From Myceligenerans pegani (GTDB lineage: Bacteria > Actinomycetota > Actinomycetes > Actinomycetales > Cellulomonadaceae), in contig NZ_JADBGR010000051.1 in NCBI RefSeq assembly GCF_014892515.1, forward strand, positions 1 through 39,885: 39,885 nucleotides of DNA. Reading direction: 5' to 3'. A program made the translations under genes and the position numbers. Shown here piece after piece: positions 28,941-35,666 of the stretch. The number at the start of each line of letters is the position of its first letter. The stretch's first letter is position 1. Under the pieces are notes generated by a model. That model ran no database searches. It had not been told where the DNA came from and was given only the letters and a program-made list of their open reading frames with translations.

Positions 28941-28990
28941 GGATGCCCCGGGCATCGATGGTGGACGCCCGGGCATCCGGTCGCGACCGG
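28941..28990. terminator. Inverted-repeat cluster downstream of lacI
   Basis: GGATGCCC (28941-28948) can pair with GGGCATCC (28971-28978), giving an 8-bp hairpin that may terminate the leftward lacI transcript about 100 nt after its stop. An overlapping perfect 14-bp palindrome CCGGTCGCGACCGG lies at 28977-28990. The rest of the 28915-29082 gap has a direct repeat GGCGGTGGGGCG at 29044-29055 and 29068-29079, and nothing gene-like. Confidence 0.4.
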
Positions 28991-29082
28991 CGAGACCGCC
29001 GATGGCGACGGGCGACCCTGCGGACGGGGGCGACCTCGCCGACGGCGGTGGGGCGACCACTGCGAGTGGCGGTGGGGCGTCC

Positions 29083-30099
29083 TCAGTCGTCGTCGGCGGC
29101 GGGCCCCGGTGCCGAGCTCTCCCGCTCGGTGAGCACGGGGGCGAGGAGCCTCGTCTCGGACGGCTGCTCGCCGTCGAGCCGGGCCATCACCATGTCGACG
29201 GCGACCCTGCCGATGTCCTCGGCGGGCAGATCGATGCTCGTCATCGCGATGCGCTGGGAGAGGGCGACGTCCGTGGGGCACACCGCGACCACGGACATGT
29301 CGGCGCCGACCACGATGCCCCGGTCGGCCAGCCGGGACAGGACGTGGGGGAGCGCGGCCTCGTTGTGCACGATGATCCCCGTCGTGTCGGGCGCGGTCGC
29401 CAGGAGCGTGTCGACGGCCTCCGACGCGCCCGCCGGCGAGGCGTCGCACGCCTCCACCTTGACCGTCACGTCGGAGGCCTTGGCCTGACCGCGCAGTCCG
29501 CGCATCAGCCGATCGGCGTACGACGTGTGCCGCAGCAGCACCTCGGGCGGGGAGCCGATCAGCGCGACATCGGTGTGCCCCGCCGCCGCGAGATGCCGGA
29601 CGGCGAGCCGGCCGGCGGCCTCGAAGTCGAGGTCGACGCAGCTGAGCCCCTCAGGGTCCTCCGGCAGGCCGATGAGCACGGTCGGCTGCTTGGCGGCGGC
29701 CACCACGGGCACGCGGGGGTCGTCCGCCTCGATGTCCATCATGACCAGGGCGTCCACCATGGAGCCGCCGGTCACGCGGTCGAGGCCGCTCACGTCGTCC
29801 TGGGTCAGCAGCAGGACGTCGTGGTCGAAGTCCCGCGCGCGGGTGACCACGCCCGTGACGAACTGCATGATGACCGGCACGTTCACGCCGACGCGCAGGG
29901 GTGCCATCAGCGCGATGACATTGGTCCGGGCCGAGGCCAGGGCGCGCGCCCCGGCGTGCGGCCGGTAGCCGAGCTTCTCGATCGCGCGCTCGACACGTGC
30001 GCGAGTGGGCGCGGAGATGGGACGCTTGCCCGACAGCACGTAGGACACGGTCGAGGCCGAGACCCCCGCTGCCTTCGCGACGTCGTCGATCGTAGCCAC
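29083..30099 (-). CDS. LacI-family transcriptional repressor
   Basis: A 338-residue regulator with an N-terminal LacI helix-turn-helix (VATIDDVAKAAGVSASTVSY, residues 1-20) and hinge helix (LGYRPHAGARALAS). A periplasmic-binding-protein-like sensor domain follows, with RTNVIALMAP, DALVMMD, the GHTDVALIG strand and MTSIDLPAEDIGRVAVDMV. I placed the start at the GTG complementary to 30097-30099, because AGGAGG lies 6 nt before it and the family N-terminus begins there; a longer frame reaches 30186. It sits between the two operons whose promoters carry the GTCGAAGCGCTTCGAC site and has a copy in its own promoter, so local control and autoregulation are likely. The inducer is not known. Confidence 0.94.
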   Translation of the reverse strand: MATIDDVAKAAGVSASTVSYVLSGKRPISAPTRARVERAIEKLGYRPHAGARALASARTNVIALMAPLRVGVNVPVIMQFVTGVVTRARDFDHDVLLLTQDDVSGLDRVTGGSMVDALVMMDIEADDPRVPVVAAAKQPTVLIGLPEDPEGLSCVDLDFEAAGRLAVRHLAAAGHTDVALIGSPPEVLLRHTSYADRLMRGLRGQAKASDVTVKVEACDASPAGASEAVDTLLATAPDTTGIIVHNEAALPHVLSRLADRGIVVGADMSVVAVCPTDVALSQRIAMTSIDLPAEDIGRVAVDMVMARLDGEQPSETRLLAPVLTERESSAPGPAADDD

Positions 30100-30184
30100 G
30101 GTGTTCCTCCTCGGTCCGGTACCGCGGCGCCCTGTGCGGCGGCAGGTCGTGCGCCCGGCATGTGCCGGCACATCAGTGTGCCGC

Positions 30185-30205
30185 ATGCTAGGGAAGCGCT
30201 TCGAT
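30185..30205 (-). promoter_or_regulatory. lacI promoter -10 and operator O3
   Basis: On the minus strand, TAGCAT (30185-30190) is a good -10. The operator variant at 30190-30205 (ATCGAAGCGCTTCCCT on the minus strand, 12 of 16 positions) lies directly upstream of it, in the -35/-10 spacer. This placement differs from the other three sites and suggests autoregulation. No convincing -35 is seen. Confidence 0.5.
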
Positions 30206-30238
30206 GGAAGGCTAGCTCAATTCGTCTGACCAGGACAC

Positions 30239-30284
30239 TGGACACAAGGCCCTGCAGCGGACTAGCGTGTTGAATCGCTTCGAC
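30239..30284 (+). promoter_or_regulatory. GH42 operon promoter and operator O4
   Basis: The -35 TGGACA (30239-30244), an 18-bp spacer and -10 TAGCGT (30263-30268) are followed immediately by GTTGAATCGCTTCGAC (30269-30284), which matches the perfect palindrome at 14 of 16 positions. The left half is the degenerate one. The arrangement mirrors O1 and O2. Confidence 0.65.
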
Positions 30285-30336
30285 GATCTCGAATTTCGAT
30301 GAGCCGGACGCGGGTGTCCGGCGGGCCAGGAGGGCG

Positions 30337-32457
30337 ATGATGCCGGGTACCGACGGGTTCGCCGCGCTGGTGGCCGACGGCGGGATCTGCTTCGGCGGGG
30401 ACTACAACCCCGAGCAGTGGTCCCGTGAGGTGTGGCGCGAGGACGCACGCCTCATGCGGGAGGCCGGCGTCAACCTCGTGACCGTCGGCGTCTTCAGCTG
30501 GGCGATGTACGAGCCCACGCCCGGCGCGCGCGAGTTCGACTGGCTGGACGAGGTGCTCGAGGTGCTCCACGGGCAGGGCATCGGCGTGGACCTGGCGACT
30601 CCCACGGCGTCGCCGCCGGCCTGGCTGGGCGTGCGCCACCCCGAGACCCTGCCCGTCGACGCCGACGGGGTGCGGCTCGTGGCCGGCTCCCGCAACCACT
30701 TCAGCCCGGCCTCGCAGGTCTACCGCGACGCCGCGCTCGCCATCACGCGCGACCTCGCCCGGCGGTACGCCACCCACCCGGCGGTGCGGATGTGGCACGT
30801 CGGCAACGAGTTCGGCCAGGTCTGCCACGGGGACGAGGCCGCCGGGCGGTTCCGCGCCTGGCTGCGTGACCGCTACGGCGACGTCGACGGCCTCAACGAA
30901 GCCTGGGGCACCGCGTTCTGGTCGCAGCGCTACGCCTCGTTCGACGAGGTCCTGCCGCCGCGCCGGATGCCGTACCACCCCAACCCGACACAGTCGCTGG
31001 ACTGGCGCCGCTACTCGTCCGACCTGCTGCTGGGCGTCTACCGCGAGCAGCGCGACGCGATCCGCGCCATCGACGTCAGCCGCCCGATCACCACCAACTT
31101 CATGGGCTTCTTCCCGCTCGTGGACTACACGTCCTGGGCGGACGACCTCGACGTCGTCGCCGACGACGCCTACCCCGACCCGGGTGACCCGCACGCCCCG
31201 TCGTCCTCGGCCTTGCGACAGGACCTGATGCGGTCCCTGCGTGGGGGCGAGCCATGGATCCTCATGGAGCAGGCCGCCGGCGCGGTGAGCTGGCGGCCGC
31301 ACAACCTGCCGAAGTCGCCCGCGCGGTCACGGCTGGAGTCGCTGCAGGCGGTGGCCCGCGGCGCGGACGGCATCTGCTTCTTCCAATGGCGCGCATCGCG
31401 CGCCGGAGCCGAGCGCTTCCACTCCGCGATGCTTCCCCACGCCGGACCCGAGACCCGCGTCCACCAGGGGATCCGCCGACTCGGCGCGGACCTCGCGCGC
31501 CTGCGGTCCGTCACGGGCGCACGGGTCCGCGCGCGGGTGGCGCTCCTGTGGGACTGGTCGTCCTGGTGGGCCGCCACCGAGGTGGCCCGCCCGACCGATC
31601 GGCTCGACCCGCTCGAGCAGCTCCGCGCCTGGCATCGCGTCCTGTGGGCCGACGGCGTCGCGGCCGACGTCGTGCACCCCGGGACCGACCTCTCCCGGTA
31701 CGACGCGGTGCTCGTGCCCAACCTGTACCTCATGGAGCCCGCGGATGCCGAGGCACTGACCGCGGCGGTGGAGCGGGGCGCGAGTCTCGTCGTCGGGCCG
31801 TTCAGCGGAGTCGCCGACGCGAACGCCCAGGTGCGCCCCGGCCGCTTCCCCGTCCTGCTCGCCGGCCTGCTCGGCGTGAGCGGCGAGGAATGGGCCCCGC
31901 TGCCCGACGACGGCGTGGACCTGATCCCCTCCGGCGCGTCGCCCGTGGACGGCGCGGGTCCGGCACGGCCGCGCGCCGCCGTCCTGGGCGAACTCCTCCG
32001 GGCCGACGGCGCCGACGTGCTCGCCACGTTCGGCCCGGGACACCTCGAAGGCGCCCCCGCGATCACGCGGCACGCCCCGCACACCGGCGCGCCGGACGAG
32101 GGCTCCGCCTGGTACCTCGGCACGGTGCCCGACGACGACACCCTCGCCGCGGTGCTCCGCGCGGCGCTCGACGCGGCCGGCGTCGAACCCGCCCTGCCCG
32201 GGCGGCCCGGCCGCGACACGCGGCGAACCCCCGGGGACGACGTCGAGGCGGTCCGCCGCGGCGACGTCCTGTTCCTGCTGAACCATTCCGGCGAGCCGGC
32301 ACGCCTCGACGTGCCGGGGAACTGGACCGACCTGCTCACCGGCACGCCCGTGTCGGACGAGGTGACGGTCGGGCCGACCGACGCGGCGGCGCTGCTGCCC
32401 GCGGAGGCCGGGCATCGAGCCCCAGCCGGGCTCGCGAACCAAGGAGATAGGCAATGA
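30337..32457 (+). CDS. GH42 beta-galactosidase
   Basis: Retaining exo-beta-galactosidase acting on short oligosaccharides; 706 residues, no signal peptide, so cytoplasmic. The TIM barrel opens with FGGDYNPEQWSREVWREDARLMREAGVN. The acid/base is Glu158 in WHVGNEFGQ, and the nucleophile is Glu311 in ILMEQAAGAVSWR, both in the standard family context. A trimerisation domain (YDAVLVPNLYLM, GASLVVGPFSGVAD) and a C-terminal beta domain follow. AGGAGGG precedes ATG 30337; a second ATG is the next codon. Its stop overlaps the receptor gene (ATGA), so enzyme and importer are coupled. GH42 substrates include galacto-oligosaccharides; a role on galactosylated xyloglucan fragments is inferred from context. 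Confidence 0.94.
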   Translation: MMPGTDGFAALVADGGICFGGDYNPEQWSREVWREDARLMREAGVNLVTVGVFSWAMYEPTPGAREFDWLDEVLEVLHGQGIGVDLATPTASPPAWLGVRHPETLPVDADGVRLVAGSRNHFSPASQVYRDAALAITRDLARRYATHPAVRMWHVGNEFGQVCHGDEAAGRFRAWLRDRYGDVDGLNEAWGTAFWSQRYASFDEVLPPRRMPYHPNPTQSLDWRRYSSDLLLGVYREQRDAIRAIDVSRPITTNFMGFFPLVDYTSWADDLDVVADDAYPDPGDPHAPSSSALRQDLMRSLRGGEPWILMEQAAGAVSWRPHNLPKSPARSRLESLQAVARGADGICFFQWRASRAGAERFHSAMLPHAGPETRVHQGIRRLGADLARLRSVTGARVRARVALLWDWSSWWAATEVARPTDRLDPLEQLRAWHRVLWADGVAADVVHPGTDLSRYDAVLVPNLYLMEPADAEALTAAVERGASLVVGPFSGVADANAQVRPGRFPVLLAGLLGVSGEEWAPLPDDGVDLIPSGASPVDGAGPARPRAAVLGELLRADGADVLATFGPGHLEGAPAITRHAPHTGAPDEGSAWYLGTVPDDDTLAAVLRAALDAAGVEPALPGRPGRDTRRTPGDDVEAVRRGDVLFLLNHSGEPARLDVPGNWTDLLTGTPVSDEVTVGPTDAAALLPAEAGHRAPAGLANQGDRQ

Positions 32458-33758
32458 AGCACAAGCGGACGATGACCGTCGTGGCGGCCGCGATGACCGG
32501 ATCCCTGGCCCTGGCCGGCTGCACCGGCCAGACCGCCGGCGGCGGCGACACGGACGACAGCACGCTGACGATCTGGCACTACGAGAACGACGACTCGGCG
32601 ATGGGCCAGGCCTGGGCCGAGGCCATCCGGATCTTCGAGGAGGAGAACCCGGACGTCACCGTCGAGGTCGAGAAGCAGACGTTCGAACAGATCCAGAAGA
32701 ACGCCAAGATCGTCCTCACCGGCGACGACGTGCCCGACGTCATGGAGTTCAACAAGGGCAACGCGACCGCCGGCCAGCTCGCCGCCCAGGGCCTGCTGAC
32801 CCCGCTCACCGACCAGGCCGCCGAGCGCGGCTGGGACGAGACGCTGACCGGCTCGCTGGCCACCACGGCCAGGTACGACGAGCAGGGCCTCATGGGCTCC
32901 GGCGAATGGTACGGGGTCCCCAACTACGGCGAGTTCGTCGGCGTCTACTACAACAAGGACATGTTCGCCGAGCACGGCCTCGAGGAACCCACCACCCTCG
33001 AGGAGTTCGAGGACGTCCTGGCCACCTTCCAGGAGGAGGGCATCACCCCGCTGGCCGAGGCCGGCGCCGAGTACCCGCTGGGCCAGCTCTGGTACGAACT
33101 CGTGCTCGCCTACGGCGACCGAGCTCTCGTGGACGACTACCAGCTCTTCGCGAACGACGTCGACTTCCACGGCGAGGCGATGACCCAGGCCACCGAGAAG
33201 CTCGACGAATGGATCGAGAAGGGCTACATCGCCTCCGACTCCGCGGCACTCACGGCCGAGGACATGGGCGTCTCGTTCATCGACGGGACCTACCCGATCA
33301 TGGTCAGCGGCTCCTGGTGGTTCGGCCGCCTCGCGACCGAGGTCCAGGCCGACTGGGGTCAGTTCAACTTCCCCGGCAACGAACTGCACCCCGGATCGTC
33401 GGGCAACCTCTGGGTCGTCCCGGCGAACGCGGACTCCCCGAGCCTGGCCGAGGAGTTCATCGACATCACGCTGCGACCCGAGGTGCAGAACGTCCTGGCC
33501 GCCGAGGGCGGCCTGCCCGTGGCCGGCGACGCGTCGGTCATCGACGACGAACGCACGCGCGAGCTCACCGAGAACTTCCAGGCGATCCTCGACGACGACG
33601 GTCTCGCGTTCTACCCCGACTGGCCGGTGCCCGGCTACTACGACGTGATCGTCAGCCAGCTCCAGTCCCTCGTGAACCGGTCCAAGACGCCCAGCGAGGT
33701 GCTCGACGGCCTGCAGAGCGCGTACGACGAGGGCAAGGCCGACCTGCTCGATGGCTGA
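32454..33758 (+). CDS. Sugar ABC transporter solute-binding lipoprotein (MalE-like class)
   Basis: A 434-residue receptor whose signal sequence ends in the lipobox LAGC (Cys23), so it is a membrane-anchored lipoprotein. Family-1 features are TLTIWHYENDD at the mature N-terminus, VEKQTFEQIQKNAKIVLTGDDVPDVMEFNKGN, YGVPNYGEFVGVYYNKDMFAEHGLEEPTTLEEFEDVL and a C-terminal AYDEGKADLL. It overlaps the GH42 gene by 4 bp and the next permease by 8 bp. It belongs to a different receptor class from the one in the leftward operon, so the two importers probably bind different ligands or ligand sizes. Confidence 0.94.
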   Translation: MKHKRTMTVVAAAMTGSLALAGCTGQTAGGGDTDDSTLTIWHYENDDSAMGQAWAEAIRIFEEENPDVTVEVEKQTFEQIQKNAKIVLTGDDVPDVMEFNKGNATAGQLAAQGLLTPLTDQAAERGWDETLTGSLATTARYDEQGLMGSGEWYGVPNYGEFVGVYYNKDMFAEHGLEEPTTLEEFEDVLATFQEEGITPLAEAGAEYPLGQLWYELVLAYGDRALVDDYQLFANDVDFHGEAMTQATEKLDEWIEKGYIASDSAALTAEDMGVSFIDGTYPIMVSGSWWFGRLATEVQADWGQFNFPGNELHPGSSGNLWVVPANADSPSLAEEFIDITLRPEVQNVLAAEGGLPVAGDASVIDDERTRELTENFQAILDDDGLAFYPDWPVPGYYDVIVSQLQSLVNRSKTPSEVLDGLQSAYDEGKADLLDG

Positions 33759-34725
33759 CGGCACCAACATCCTCACGGCACGGCGCTCGCGGGCGGAGCA
33801 GCGCCCGCGAGCACCGCGCCGCCGCCGGGCGGCCTGGGTGGGCTACCTGCCCTACCTGCTGCCCGGCGCGGTCGCGTTCGCCGTCGTGATCGGATACCCG
33901 CTGCTCACGAACGTGTACTTCAGCCTGTTCAAGTGGCGCGGGGGCATGGCGCCGCTGCGCTGGAACGGGCTCGGCAACTACGCGGACCTGCTGGGCGACG
34001 ACCAGTTCTGGACGTCGTTCGCGAACTCGGTGGCCATGATCGTCGCGATGGTGCTCGTGCCCACGCTCGTCGGGCTGGTCCTCGCGGCGGTGCTGTTCGA
34101 CTACCTCGGACGGCGGTTCGGCGCACGGGTCTCGTCGGTCCTGCGAGCCACGTACTACCTGCCGCAGATCCTTCCCGTCGCGGTGGCCGGCGTGCTGTGG
34201 AACTGGATCCTGAACTCCCAGACCGGCGCGCTCAACACGATCCTGCGCGGCATGGGCATCGACTCCCCGCCCAACTGGCTCGGCGATCCCGCCACCGCGC
34301 TGCCGTCCGTGATGCTCGTGCTGATCTGGGTCCAGATCGGCTACCCGGTGGTCATCTTCATGGCCGCCCTGCAGCGCGTGGACCCGGAGCTCTACGAGGC
34401 GGCCGAACTCGACGGCGCCGGGTGGTGGCACCGGTTCCGGGCCATCACCGTGCCCCAGATCCGGCCGGAGACCTTCGTGGTCACCTTGACCTGCACGGTG
34501 GCCGCGCTCAAGGTGTTCGCGCCGATCTACGTGCTGACGCGCGGCGGCCCGGAGAGCTCGACCCTCGTACCGAGCTACTACTCCTTCCTGAGCTTCTTCG
34601 ACAAGTCCCAGGTCGGGTACGGAGCCGCGATCGCCACGGTGCTCACGCTCGTGATCGTGGGGGTGGCCGTGATCATCCTCGGCCTGCAGGGCCGGGCGGA
34701 ACGACGCGAGCGAGAGGGGATCTGA
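33751..34725 (+). CDS. Sugar ABC transporter permease (MalF-like)
   Basis: CUT1 importer membrane subunit, 324 residues. A basic cytoplasmic N-terminus (RRSRAEQRPRAPRRRRAAW) precedes six helices starting YLPYLLPGAVAFAVVIGYPLLTNVY. The EAA loop is VDPELYEAAELDGAGWWHRFRAITVPQI. It starts inside the end of the receptor gene (8-bp overlap) and is followed 1 nt later by its partner permease. Confidence 0.95.
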   Translation: MADGTNILTARRSRAEQRPRAPRRRRAAWVGYLPYLLPGAVAFAVVIGYPLLTNVYFSLFKWRGGMAPLRWNGLGNYADLLGDDQFWTSFANSVAMIVAMVLVPTLVGLVLAAVLFDYLGRRFGARVSSVLRATYYLPQILPVAVAGVLWNWILNSQTGALNTILRGMGIDSPPNWLGDPATALPSVMLVLIWVQIGYPVVIFMAALQRVDPELYEAAELDGAGWWHRFRAITVPQIRPETFVVTLTCTVAALKVFAPIYVLTRGGPESSTLVPSYYSFLSFFDKSQVGYGAAIATVLTLVIVGVAVIILGLQGRAERREREGI

Positions 34726-34726
34726 C

Positions 34727-35611
34727 ATGGCAGTCGCCACACCGACGCGCGCGCCCGAGGTGCGCCGCACCGCCGTCGACTCCCGCTACCGCCGTGGCGC
34801 CGGCCGTTGGCTGGTGCTGGCCGCGGCCGTCGTCGTCGGGCTCGCGATCCTCGCGCCGTTCGGGATCATGCTGCTCAACGCGGTCAAGTCACCGCAGGAC
34901 TACTCGGCCAACGGGCCGCTGTCCCTGCCGACCGGCATCTACCTCGACGGGGTGCTCGCCTTCTGGGAGCGCACCGAGTTCCCGGTGAAGCTCTGGAACT
35001 CCGTGTTCATCTCGGCCGTCGTCGCCGTGCTGGGGGCGCTGCTGTCGCTGCTCAACGCCTACGCGATCGGCATCGGCCGGGTGAAGGGGCGGCTGTGGAT
35101 CGTCACGCTCTTCCTGCTGGCGAACATGCTGCCGCAGGAGGCCCTGATCTACCCGCTGTTCACGATGGCGCAGTCCGTGGGCCTGTCGAACTCGCAGTGG
35201 TCGGTGATCATCATCTTCACTGTCATCCAGTCGGCGTTCGGCACCTACCTGCTGGCCTCCGTGCTGGGTACGTTCCCGCCAGCACTCCTGGAGGCCGCGG
35301 CGCTCGACGGCGCGAGCCGGTGGCGCATCCTCTGGCAGGTCGTGTTCCCGATCGTGCGGCCGACCCTGTCGGTCCTCATGATCTTCTTCTTCATCTGGAC
35401 CTGGAACGAGTTCTTCATCCCGCTCGTCATGCTGACCACCAACGACACCCAGACCATCCCGATCGCCCTGGCCTCCCTGCAGGGGGACCGGATGATGGAC
35501 GCACCCACCATCAACGCGGGGACGCTCGTCTCCCTCGTGCCCGCCGTCGTGTTCTTCCTCATCTTCCAACGCACCCTGACCCGGGGCGTGACCGCCGGGG
35601 CGGTCAAGTGA
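34727..35611 (+). CDS. Sugar ABC transporter permease (MalG-like)
   Basis: Second membrane subunit, 294 residues, six helices. The EAA loop reads FPPALLEAAALDGASRWRILWQVVFPIVRPTLS, and the end (FQRTLTRGVTAGAVK) is the usual MalG-family terminus. No ATP-binding gene lies in the operon or anywhere in the window. In actinobacteria one MsiK ATPase often serves several CUT1 importers, so this pair probably uses such a subunit from elsewhere. Confidence 0.95.
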   Translation: MAVATPTRAPEVRRTAVDSRYRRGAGRWLVLAAAVVVGLAILAPFGIMLLNAVKSPQDYSANGPLSLPTGIYLDGVLAFWERTEFPVKLWNSVFISAVVAVLGALLSLLNAYAIGIGRVKGRLWIVTLFLLANMLPQEALIYPLFTMAQSVGLSNSQWSVIIIFTVIQSAFGTYLLASVLGTFPPALLEAAALDGASRWRILWQVVFPIVRPTLSVLMIFFFIWTWNEFFIPLVMLTTNDTQTIPIALASLQGDRMMDAPTINAGTLVSLVPAVVFFLIFQRTLTRGVTAGAVK

Positions 35612-35666
35612 TCGCGCGCACTCCGATGGACCACGACCCCGAACACGATCAAGCGAGGTATCAGCC

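Noticed and set aside
28942-28956. GATGCCCCGGGCATC as an RNA hairpin
   Set aside because: The arms are separated by a single base, too short for a loop; pairing of 28941-28948 with 28971-28978 is more plausible.
31408-31424. GAGCGCTTCCA inside the GH42 gene
   Set aside because: Coding sequence with only a partial match; probably chance in GC-rich DNA.
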